A model generated the notes under the pieces. It searched no databases. It was given only the letters and a program-made list of their open reading frames with translations, and was not told the DNA's origin. A program made the position numbers and the translations under genes. Shown here piece after piece: positions 1 to 6,145 of a stretch of DNA of 10,079 bases. Numbering within the stretch: position 1 is the stretch's first letter; the number at the start of each line of letters is the position of its first letter. The stretch comes from Actinomycetota bacterium (GTDB lineage: Bacteria > Actinomycetota > Acidimicrobiia > Acidimicrobiales > CADCSY01). The stretch lies in assembly GCA_019348335.1 (NCBI GenBank), contig JAHWJR010000054.1, forward strand, positions 1 through 10,079, in the 5' to 3' direction.

Positions 1-24
1 GGGCCGTTCCTCGTCTCGCTCTGA
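1..24 (+). CDS. 3' end of an upstream protein gene (last 7 codons)
   Basis: Frame 1 is open from the first base and ends at TGA 22-24, reading GPFLVSL. Every sense codon ends in G or C, as in the real genes of this window, and the other two forward frames have poorer third-position bias here, so this is probably the tail of a + strand gene beginning outside the window. Seven residues are too few to assign a family. The same frame stays open and well biased after this TGA (see 25-153), so the TGA may instead be an internal stop in a longer gene or pseudogene. Confidence 0.35.
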   Translation, partial: GPFLVSL

Positions 25-153
25 CCCGGTTGTGTCGACACCCGTGAGGTGTCCGACGACCAGGTGGCCGCCATCGGCGGCGTCCTGCGACCCCTCTCGG
101 AGATCCTGACCGAGGTGGCCGACGGGGGGTCCGAGCTGATCCACCTCGGCTGA
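25..153 (+). other. Coding-like open stretch after an in-frame stop; possible gene remnant or readthrough tail
   Basis: After TGA 22-24 the same frame stays open for 42 codons to TGA 151-153. From about position 46 onward nearly all codons end in G or C, and the product looks like real protein: an amphipathic helical stretch VSDDQVAAIGGVLRPLSEIL followed by a short acidic tail ending in IHLG. The only usual start inside it is GTG 49-51, which would give a 34-residue protein without a clear ribosome binding site. It could be the true C-terminus of the upstream gene separated by a nonsense mutation or sequencing error, a translational readthrough tail (the stop is followed by C), or a degraded gene. 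The helix loosely resembles the C-terminal helix of small winged-helix regulators, but that is not enough for a call. Confidence 0.3.
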
Positions 154-202
154 GGGTCACCCCGCTGCGGGCGGGGGACGACACCACGCGCGCCGTGGGT
201 GC

Positions 203-218
203 CCGCTGCATGCAGTGG
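203..218. promoter_or_regulatory. 16-bp palindrome, candidate operator of the ABC-importer operon
   Basis: CCGCTGCATGCAGTGG pairs with itself in 7 of 8 positions plus one G-T, with the perfect core CTGCATGCAG at 206-215. It lies 20 bp upstream of the TATGCT -10 candidate, so it overlaps the expected -35 position. That is where a dimeric repressor or activator would bind. No regulator gene is adjacent in the window, so the binding partner is unknown. Confidence 0.35.
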
Positions 219-243
219 TGTGCCGGACCTCTCGTTCTATGCT
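216..243 (+). promoter_or_regulatory. Candidate promoter of the ABC-importer operon
   Basis: TATGCT at 238-243 fits the TAnnnT actinobacterial -10 pattern and lies in the least GC-rich part of the 154-309 gap. No good -35 hexamer is visible at the right distance; the region around 216-221 is GT-rich. Transcription would start near 250, leaving a leader of about 60 nt before GTG 310. The weak -35 and the palindrome placed over it suggest a regulator-dependent promoter, which is inference. Confidence 0.35.
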
Positions 244-263
244 CCATGGTGCTCGCAAGAAGG

Positions 264-279
264 TGGCCGCCTGCGGCCA
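264..279 (+). promoter_or_regulatory. Leader hairpin upstream of the binding-protein gene
   Basis: TGGCCG (264-269) and CGGCCA (274-279) form a perfect 6-bp stem around the tetraloop CCTG. It lies in the predicted 5' leader, ending 16 nt before the GGAGG ribosome binding site at 296-300. There is no T-run, so it is not a convincing terminator. It may stabilise the leader or simply reflect base composition. Confidence 0.25.
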
Positions 280-309
280 TGCTCACGACTGCATCGGAGG
301 ACCACCACC

Positions 310-2139
310 GTGACCGACACGCACCGCCCGTGGCGCCTGCGGGCACTGTTCGCAGTCGTTGTCACCGTTCTGCTGTCCACCGTCGCCCCGGGGGCGGCCA
401 CGGCCCAGGAGGACGAGGAGCGCATCGTGCGGGTGGGGCTGCACGCCTTCGAGGGGAACTTCAACCCCTTCACTCCGCCGGCCGCCCTTCCCTACACCCA
501 CGACCTCTACAACCTGGTCTACGACACGCTGTTCTGGTCGCAGGCCCGGGTCGACCCCGAGCCGTGGCTGGCCACGGGAGCCGAGCCGTCCGACGACAAG
601 AGCAGCTGGACGGTGAGCCTGCGTGACGACGTCACCTGGCACGACGGCGAACCGTTCACCGCAGAGGACGTGGCCTTCACCTTCCAGTACTTCAAGGACA
701 TCGGCGGGCCCGGGCGCTACGGGCACCACGTCTTCGGGTTCCCGGTGCTGGCCGGGACCGAAGTGATCGACGACACCACGGTGCGTCTCGACTTCGAGGA
801 GCCGGTCCCTGCCTTCGAGCTCATCCCTGGTGGCGACCTGCCCATCCTGCCCGAGCACATCTGGTCGGACGTCGCCGACCCGTCGGCCGACACCACCACC
901 CTGCCGGTGGGCACGGGGCCGTTCGAGATGGTCGAGCTGGAGCCGGACCGCTCCAACCGGCTCGTGGCCAACCCGGACTACTTCAAGGGCGCGCCGCTGG
1001 TCGACGAGTTGCGGCTGAGCTTGGTGCAGGACCCGTCGGCGGCGTTCGGGGGCCTGCAGAGCGGCGAGCTCGACTTCGTGACCCGAACCCTCCCCCCGCA
1101 GCTCGCACAGCAGTTCCAGTCGAACGACGAGTTCGGCCTCATCGAGGGCACGCAGTTCCAGTCGCTGTCGCTGATGTTCAACACCAAGCGCCCCCTGCTC
1201 GACGACGCCGTGGTCCGCAAGGCGCTCAGCATGGGCATCGACAGCGATGCCGTGGTCGCCGCCGTGTTCCAGGGCGCCGCCCGGCCCGGCAACGACACCT
1301 GGACCCACCCCGACTCGCCGTGGGCCCACCCGACCGGGGGCCACGAGTTCGACCCCGAGGGGGCGAAGGTCATGCTCGACCAGGCCGGCTACGCCCCCGG
1401 GCCCGATGGCGTCCGGGTGGGGCCGGACGGAACCCCGTTGCGCTTCACCGTCCTGGCCGACTCCTTCAGCCCGCCTCAGGTCCGCAGCGCCCAGGTGGCG
1501 GCCGAACAGCTCGCCGACATCGGCGTGAACGTCACGGTGGAGCCCATCGACCCGGCGGCGCTCAGCGCTCGCCGGCGTCCGCCGGCGCCCGGCCAGGCTC
1601 CGGACTACGACATGTACACCACTTTCCTGGAGTCGCACGCCCACGCCGACCCGGACCATCTGTTCTTCTTCTTCCACAGCCCCGGCCCCCGGACCATCGG
1701 AGCCATCTTCACCGGCTTCAGCAACCCCGACTTCGACGCCGCGGTGGAACGTGCGCTCGGCCAGGACCTCGACGAGCGCCAGGAGAGCCTGAGCCAGGCA
1801 CAGGAGATCTTCGCCGAGGCGGCGCCGGCCGTGGTCCTCGCCTATCCCGAGGGCCGCTGGGCGTACCGCACCGAGGCGTACGACCAGTGGGTGGCCGACC
1901 CCGGCCACGGCGTGTTCACCAAGCGGTCGTTCCTGGAGGAGTACGCCGGGACCGACCAGGAGGCCGCCGCCGAGGAGGGCGCGGCCGACGCCGGTGTCGA
2001 GGGCGCCACGGGCGAGGGGGGTGGTGACGACAGCTCCGGAGCCGTCGTGGGCCTGCTGCTGCTGGGCGCCGTGCTCGGAGCCGCCGTGGTGTTCGTCCTC
2101 GTTCGCCGGCGGGGATCGGCGAACACGATCGAGGAGTGA
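310..2139 (+). CDS. ABC-importer substrate-binding protein, family 5 (peptide/nickel type), with C-terminal membrane anchor
   Basis: This 609-residue extracytoplasmic receptor captures a solute and delivers it to the permease encoded downstream. I chose GTG 310 because GGAGG (296-300) sits 9 nt before it and a clean Sec signal follows: basic start, hydrophobic stretch at residues 12-27, and an ATA|Q cleavage site after residue 32. Reading from the upstream ATG at 199 would bury this signal. Family-5 marks are the DDVTWHDGEPFTAEDVAFTF block (106-125), LMFNTKRPLLDDAVVRKAL (about 288-306) and DPEGAKVMLDQAGY (348-361). There is no lipobox cysteine. Instead, an acidic Gly/Ala/Glu linker (about 548-575) leads to a hydrophobic helix (576-598), an RRR stop-transfer cluster and a short cytoplasmic tail, so it is probably anchored as a type I membrane protein. 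Its stop overlaps the next start by GTGA. The solute is undetermined. Confidence 0.93.
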   Translation: MTDTHRPWRLRALFAVVVTVLLSTVAPGAATAQEDEERIVRVGLHAFEGNFNPFTPPAALPYTHDLYNLVYDTLFWSQARVDPEPWLATGAEPSDDKSSWTVSLRDDVTWHDGEPFTAEDVAFTFQYFKDIGGPGRYGHHVFGFPVLAGTEVIDDTTVRLDFEEPVPAFELIPGGDLPILPEHIWSDVADPSADTTTLPVGTGPFEMVELEPDRSNRLVANPDYFKGAPLVDELRLSLVQDPSAAFGGLQSGELDFVTRTLPPQLAQQFQSNDEFGLIEGTQFQSLSLMFNTKRPLLDDAVVRKALSMGIDSDAVVAAVFQGAARPGNDTWTHPDSPWAHPTGGHEFDPEGAKVMLDQAGYAPGPDGVRVGPDGTPLRFTVLADSFSPPQVRSAQVAAEQLADIGVNVTVEPIDPAALSARRRPPAPGQAPDYDMYTTFLESHAHADPDHLFFFFHSPGPRTIGAIFTGFSNPDFDAAVERALGQDLDERQESLSQAQEIFAEAAPAVVLAYPEGRWAYRTEAYDQWVADPGHGVFTKRSFLEEYAGTDQEAAAEEGAADAGVEGATGEGGGDDSSGAVVGLLLLGAVLGAAVVFVLVRRRGSANTIEE

Positions 2140-3107
2140 CGGCCACCCGGCGACGGGGACGACGGCTCGGCCAGTACGTGGTCGTCGTGGCCGGGGCGGT
2201 GCTGTTGAACTTCGCCCTGCCCCGCCTGGCTCCGGGCGGCCCCGTCGATTACCTCGTGCCTCCCCAGGCGGGTTCCGTCAGCGCCGAGGAACGGGCGGAG
2301 CTGCTCGACCGCTACGGGCTGGACGAGTCCGTGCCGCGCCAGCTCGTCACCTACCTCGGCGGCCTCACCCGCGGCGACCTCGGGGTGTCGGTGCGCGACG
2401 GGCGGCCCGTGCGCTCCGTCATCGCCGAGCGGCTCGGGTGGTCGTTGCTGCTGGTCGGCGGGGCGGTGGTGCTGTCCGCGCTGGTGGGGACGGCGTTGGG
2501 GTTCTTCGCCGCCTGGCGCCGCGGGTCGGGCGTCGACCTGGCCTCACTGGTGAGCGTGTTGTTCATCGACGCCCTGCCCGCCTTCTTCGTGGGGCTGCTG
2601 CTGTTGCTGGTCTTCTCGGTGCGACTCGACCTCTTCCCGCTCTATGGCGCCGTGCCGGCGTCGGAGGTGGGCGGGGCCCGCTTCCTCGTCGAGGTGGCCC
2701 GCCGGCTGGCGCTGCCCCTGGCGACCCTGACCCTGACCGGCCTGGCGTCGGTGTTCGTGGTGGCCCGTTCGGCCCTGCTCTCCGAGCTCGACGAGGACTA
2801 CGTCTTCATGGCCCGGGCCAAGGGACTCGACGAGAAGGGAGTGCGCCGGCACGCCCAGCAGAACGCTCTGCTGCCCGTCTCCACCGCCACCTTCCTGGGC
2901 TTCTCGACGCTGGTCGGCGCCGCCACCGTGGTGGAGACCGTCTTCTCGTACCCCGGTCTGGGCACGCTGGCCTTTCAGAGCGTGCTGAGCCGGGACTACC
3001 CGATGCTCCAGGCCGTGTTCCTCGTCCTGGCCCTGATCGCCATCGCCGCCAACTTCCTCAACGACCTGGTGTACCCACGCCTCGACCCGCGGCTGCGGGC
3101 GCAGTGA
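2136..3107 (+). CDS. ABC-importer permease, DppB/OppB type
   Basis: A 323-residue integral membrane protein forming half of the transport channel. It begins with a basic cytoplasmic segment and a first helix (12-30). The extracytoplasmic N-domain follows, with DLGVSVRDGRPV (81-92), the usual motif of B-type subunits. The BPD_transp_1 core then has helices near 102-126, 136-161, 190-213, 249-270 and 289-307. The coupling-helix EAA-like loop is DYVFMARAKGLDEKGVRRHA (221-240), followed by the typical VETVFSYPGLG (266-276) and RDYPMLQA (286-293). Length is normal for the family. The start is GTG 2136, overlapping the preceding stop as GTGA; GAGGAG lies directly against it, so it is probably translated by coupling to the upstream gene. 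The stop overlaps the next gene in the same way. Confidence 0.93.
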   Translation: MTATRRRGRRLGQYVVVVAGAVLLNFALPRLAPGGPVDYLVPPQAGSVSAEERAELLDRYGLDESVPRQLVTYLGGLTRGDLGVSVRDGRPVRSVIAERLGWSLLLVGGAVVLSALVGTALGFFAAWRRGSGVDLASLVSVLFIDALPAFFVGLLLLLVFSVRLDLFPLYGAVPASEVGGARFLVEVARRLALPLATLTLTGLASVFVVARSALLSELDEDYVFMARAKGLDEKGVRRHAQQNALLPVSTATFLGFSTLVGAATVVETVFSYPGLGTLAFQSVLSRDYPMLQAVFLVLALIAIAANFLNDLVYPRLDPRLRAQ

Positions 3108-5050
3108 CCACCCCGGCCGTCCTCCTCCCGGAGCCGGTGGAGCCGGCCGCCGGCTCCCGGGTGTCCCGTCCCGCCCGCATCCTCGGCATGGTGGGCCTCG
3201 CCCTGCTCGCCCTGGTGGTGGGAGGCGCCCTGGGTGCCTCGGTCATCGCCGAGCACCCGCCCGAGCGCAGCGTCGGTTCCCCGTTCCTGTCTCCTTCCGG
3301 GGAGCACTGGCTCGGCACCGACGACATCGGACGGGACCTGTTCGCCCAGCTGCTCCATGGCGCCCGCGTGTCGGTGTCGGTCGGTCTGGGCGCCGCCGTG
3401 CTCGCGCTGCTCGTCGGCACGGTGGTGGCGCTGCTCGCCGGCTACCGGGGCGGCTGGTGGGACGTGGTGCTGATGCGCCTGGTCGATCTCGCCCTCACCC
3501 TCCCGTTGCTGGTGCTCGTGCTGGTGCTCACGGCGTTCCTCGGGCGGAGCCTGCCGGTGATCACACTCTTGATCGCCGGCGTGCTGTGGGCCCGACCGGC
3601 ACGCTTGCTGCGATCCCAGGTGCTCAAGGTCCGCGAGCTCGGCCACGTCGCCGCCGCCGAGGCCATGGGCGCCTCGAGCACGAGGGTGGCACTGACCCAC
3701 GTGCTGCCCCGGCTGGTGCCGCTGATGTCGTCCCAGCTGGTGCGGGCGGCCACGGTTGCCGTGGTCGTCCAGGCGGGGATCGCCTTCCTCGGGCTCGGCG
3801 ATCCCGACCGCGTGAGCTGGGGCACCATGCTGTTCTTCGCCAACTCCAGCAACGCCGTGCTCACCGAGGCGTGGAAGTGGTGGGTGCTCCCGCCCGGGTT
3901 CGCCTTGGGCGCCCTCGTGCTCGGTCTGGCCCTGGTCAGCTACTGCGTGGAGGAGTGGGCCGAGCCCCGGCTGGCCCGCAACGCCGGGCGCCGAGGCCGC
4001 CGCCGGCCCCGCCCCACCACCGAGGCGGAGCCCCAGACCGAGGGGACGACCCTGGAGGTCCGCCACCTCAGCGTCCGCTTCGAGGGCGGGGGCCGGCCCG
4101 TGGAGGCGGTGCGCGACGTCGACCTCGTGGTCCGCCGGGGCCGCACCATGGGGCTGGCGGGGGAGTCGGGCAGTGGGAAGAGCACCTTGTCCCTGGCCCT
4201 GGTCGGCCTGGTGCCCGACCCGGGGCGGGTCGTCGAGGGCGAGGTCATGTTCGGTGGCCGCGACCTGCGCCGGATCGGTCGCACCAGCGTGGCCCGGGTG
4301 CGAGGTCGTGAGGTGGCCCTCGTGCCCCAGAGCGCCATGAACGCGCTGAACCCGGCCCGGACCATCCACCGCCAGGTGGCCGAGGCGGCCGAGCTCACGT
4401 GCCCGGCGGCCGAGGCCCGGGCCCGCACCGGCGAGCTGCTCGAGCGGGTGGGGATCCCGGCTGGTCGCCACCATGACTACCCCCATCAGTTCAGCGGCGG
4501 CATGCGTCAACGGGTGCTCATCGCCATGGCCCTGGTCAACGACCCCCGCCTGGTCATCGCCGACGAGCCGGTCACCGGCCTCGACGTGGTCAATCAGGTC
4601 ACCATCATGGAGCTGCTCGGCGGCCTGGTCCGCGAGCTCGACCTGGACCTGCTCATCATCAGCCACGAGCTGCCGCTCCTGGCCCGCTGGGTCGACGACC
4701 TGGCGATCATGTACGCCGGCGAGGTGATCGAGCGCGGCCCCGTCGACCAGCTCATCGGCGATCCCCGCCACCCGTACACCAAGCTGCTGCTGAGCTCCTT
4801 CCCCGATCTCTACGGGCCTCGCAGCCGGCTGGGGGCGGTGCCGGGCGAGCCGCCGGACCTGTCCCGGCTCCCCGCCGGCTGCTCGTTCGCGCCCCGGTGC
4901 CCGTGCGTGGGCCCGGAGTGCACCGCCTCCAGACCCGTCCTCGTCGAGCTCGGCGCCGGCCGGGCGGCGGCGTGCTTCTGCGCCGGCGACGAACGGGTGG
5001 CGGACCTGTTCGTCGATCCGGTGGCCGTCGCCGAGGGCAACCCGCCGTGA
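3104..5050 (+). CDS. Fused ABC-importer permease (DppC type) and ATPase (DppD type)
   Basis: One 648-residue polypeptide carries two subunits that are usually separate. Residues 1-290 are a C-type permease: first helix at about 27-48, the OppC-like signature HWLGTDDIGRDLF (68-80), further helices, and the EAA loop EAMGASSTRVALTHVLP (186-202). A basic linker (about 291-315, including RRGRRRPRP) joins it to an ATPase with Walker A GESGSGKST (353-361), Q-loop Gln409, signature FSGGM (463-467), Walker B LVIADEP (483-489) and H-loop His521. The oligopeptide C-terminal domain follows: HPYT (556-559) and Cys 593, 599, 606 and 624, the pattern known to bind an iron-sulfur cluster in a mycobacterial Opp ATPase, plus extra Cys 601 and 626. 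No stop or ribosome binding site separates the halves. The start is GTG in a GTGA overlap. Such fusions occur in other actinobacteria, as far as I recall. Confidence 0.92.
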   Translation: MTTPAVLLPEPVEPAAGSRVSRPARILGMVGLALLALVVGGALGASVIAEHPPERSVGSPFLSPSGEHWLGTDDIGRDLFAQLLHGARVSVSVGLGAAVLALLVGTVVALLAGYRGGWWDVVLMRLVDLALTLPLLVLVLVLTAFLGRSLPVITLLIAGVLWARPARLLRSQVLKVRELGHVAAAEAMGASSTRVALTHVLPRLVPLMSSQLVRAATVAVVVQAGIAFLGLGDPDRVSWGTMLFFANSSNAVLTEAWKWWVLPPGFALGALVLGLALVSYCVEEWAEPRLARNAGRRGRRRPRPTTEAEPQTEGTTLEVRHLSVRFEGGGRPVEAVRDVDLVVRRGRTMGLAGESGSGKSTLSLALVGLVPDPGRVVEGEVMFGGRDLRRIGRTSVARVRGREVALVPQSAMNALNPARTIHRQVAEAAELTCPAAEARARTGELLERVGIPAGRHHDYPHQFSGGMRQRVLIAMALVNDPRLVIADEPVTGLDVVNQVTIMELLGGLVRELDLDLLIISHELPLLARWVDDLAIMYAGEVIERGPVDQLIGDPRHPYTKLLLSSFPDLYGPRSRLGAVPGEPPDLSRLPAGCSFAPRCPCVGPECTASRPVLVELGAGRAAACFCAGDERVADLFVDPVAVAEGNPP

Positions 5051-5841
5051 ACGAGGCCCCACTGCTCGAGCTGACCGGCGTGCGGGTCGCCTTCGACCAG
5101 AAGGGAGCGCCCGGCGGCACCCTCGCACTGGACGGCGTCGACCTCACCGTCCACCGCCGCGAGATCGTGGCCCTGGTGGGCCCGAGCGGCGCCGGCAAGA
5201 CGACGCTCGCCCGGACGATCCTCGGGATGGTGCGCCCGGAGGCCGGCGAGGTGACCTTCGACGGTCAGCCCCTGACCGGGCTGAGCCAGCGGCGCCTGCG
5301 GCACCTTCGCCGGCGCATGCACCTGGTGTTCCAGGACCCCTACAGCTCGCTGCACCCGGGCCGGCGGGTGGAGTGGCTGGTCGCTGAGCCCCTCGCCATC
5401 GCCGGCACCCCTCGCCACGAGCGGTCCGCCGCCGTCACCGAGGCGCTGGCCGAGGTGGGGCTGACCCCGGTCGAGACCTTCCGCCGCCGTCATCCCCACC
5501 AGCTCTCGGGCGGGCAACGCCAGCGGGTCGCCCTTGCCCGGGCCATCGTGGCCCGTCCCGACCTGGTGGTGGCCGACGAGCCGGCGTCCATGCTCGACGC
5601 CTCGCTGCGAGCCGTCATCCTCGAGCTGGTGAAGCGGCTGCGGGACCGCCACGGCGCCACCGTGGTGTTCATCACCCACGACCTGGCCCTGGCCCGTCAC
5701 GTCGCCGACCGCATCGTGGTCGTCGTCGGAGGCCGCATCGTCGAGGACGGACCGGCCGACGAGGTCGTGTTCCGGCCGCGGCACGAGGCGACCGTCGAGT
5801 TGCTCGACGCCAGCCGCCGAGCCCGCACCGCCCTTGGTTGA
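5047..5841 (+). CDS. ABC-importer ATPase, DppF/OppF type, lacking the usual C-terminal domain
   Basis: A 264-residue ATPase, the second motor subunit of the importer, expected to pair with the ATPase half of the fused protein just upstream. All core motifs are present: Walker A GPSGAGKTT (45-53), Q-loop FQDPYSSLHP with Gln96, signature LSGGQ (153-157), Walker B LVVADEP (173-179), D-loop SMLD (181-184, where SALD is common) and H-loop His211. Family members usually run to about 320-350 residues because of a C-terminal oligopeptide domain beginning HPYT. Here the matching place reads HEAT (246-249) and the protein ends 15 residues later, with no cysteine cluster. GTG 5047 is chosen because it overlaps the previous stop as GTGA, like the other junctions. 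It is the last gene of the operon; no clear terminator follows. Confidence 0.92.
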   Translation: MNEAPLLELTGVRVAFDQKGAPGGTLALDGVDLTVHRREIVALVGPSGAGKTTLARTILGMVRPEAGEVTFDGQPLTGLSQRRLRHLRRRMHLVFQDPYSSLHPGRRVEWLVAEPLAIAGTPRHERSAAVTEALAEVGLTPVETFRRRHPHQLSGGQRQRVALARAIVARPDLVVADEPASMLDASLRAVILELVKRLRDRHGATVVFITHDLALARHVADRIVVVVGGRIVEDGPADEVVFRPRHEATVELLDASRRARTALG

Positions 5842-5846
5842 ACCCG

Positions 5847-5875
5847 TTCTCATCGCCGGGCCGCCGCCGTAGGCT
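5847..5875 (+). promoter_or_regulatory. Candidate leaderless promoter for the small-gene pair
   Basis: TAGGCT at 5870-5875 is a TAnnnT -10 element placed 6 nt before ATG 5882, and TTCTCA at 5847-5852 is a 4-of-6 match to TTGACA at a 17-bp spacing. Transcription would then begin at or next to the A of the ATG, giving a leaderless mRNA, common in actinobacteria. No Shine-Dalgarno sequence precedes that ATG, which agrees. It would let the two small genes be expressed apart from the importer operon that ends at 5841. Confidence 0.45.
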
Positions 5876-5881
5876 GGACCC

Positions 5882-6136
5882 ATGACACCTGCTCCGATGT
5901 GCGATGTCTGTGGCCAGCCCGTCCCCGCCGACGAGGCGGTGCGGGCAGAGATGTCGGTCAGCCAGATGATGTGCCCGACCTCGATGACCTTCCACCCCGC
6001 CTGCCACGCCCGCGCCACGGCCCTGTGGCAGAACGACGACACGTGCACACTCGCCGCCGACGTGGCCGACTACCCCGAGATGGCGCAGTGGGCGGTGGGC
6101 CGGCAGGGCGCGACCGGCACCGGCACCGGCAGCTAG
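5882..6136 (+). CDS. Small CxxC...HxxC protein of unknown function (putative zinc-binding)
   Basis: I do not recognise a named family for this 84-residue protein. It begins MTPAPMCDVCGQPV: Cys7 and Cys10 form a CxxC knuckle, and FHPAC supplies His38 and Cys41 about 27 residues later. This CxxC...HxxC spacing resembles half of a LIM- or PHD-like zinc finger, so binding of one zinc ion is plausible. Cys31 and Cys55 are extra, and Cys31 precedes the His. There is no signal peptide or membrane segment, so it is probably cytoplasmic. The tail TGTGTGS is encoded by a perfect 6-bp tandem repeat and is probably unstructured. ATG 5882 is chosen because of the TAGGCT element before it and because Cys7 must be included. 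Nine nucleotides separate it from the next gene, so the two probably share a transcript. Confidence 0.7.
   Translation: MTPAPMCDVCGQPVPADEAVRAEMSVSQMMCPTSMTFHPACHARATALWQNDDTCTLAADVADYPEMAQWAVGRQGATGTGTGS
6113..6130 (+). repeat. Perfect 6-bp tandem repeat, ACCGGC x3
   Basis: Three exact copies of ACCGGC encode Thr-Gly repeats at the end of the 84-residue protein, just before its TAG stop. Copy-number changes would keep the frame and only alter tail length. The last copy also supplies the sequence leading into the next gene's ribosome binding region. Confidence 0.6.
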
Positions 6137-6145
6137 GAACCTGGC

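Noticed and set aside
160..176. Short GC hairpin (CCC-GGG type) after TGA 153 as a terminator.
   Set aside because: The loop is too small or the stem too short, and there is no T-run; similar matches are common in this base composition.
199..309. N-terminal extension of the binding protein from an ATG at 199.
   Set aside because: It would place 37 residues before the signal peptide and ignores the GGAGG-9 nt-GTG arrangement at 296-312. The segment also contains the promoter candidate.
283..1908. A 541-codon minus-strand frame opposite the binding-protein gene.
   Set aside because: No recognisable domain, biased composition, and complete overlap with a well supported gene.
1994..3103. Extending the permease-ATPase fusion upstream in the same frame to an ATG at 1994.
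   Set aside because: The extra residues are Arg/Gly/Pro-rich shadow translation of the binding protein and the B permease. The GTGA overlap at 3104 gives the natural start.
2996..5128. A 710-codon open frame on the minus strand opposite the permease-ATPase fusion.
   Set aside because: It mirrors genuine, motif-bearing genes on the + strand, and its product is His/Gln/Gly/Arg-rich without any domain pattern. Such antisense frames are expected in very GC-rich genes.
4810..6048. A 412-codon minus-strand frame spanning the second ATPase and the small cysteine protein.
   Set aside because: It runs across two separate + strand genes and their promoter gap and has no family motif.
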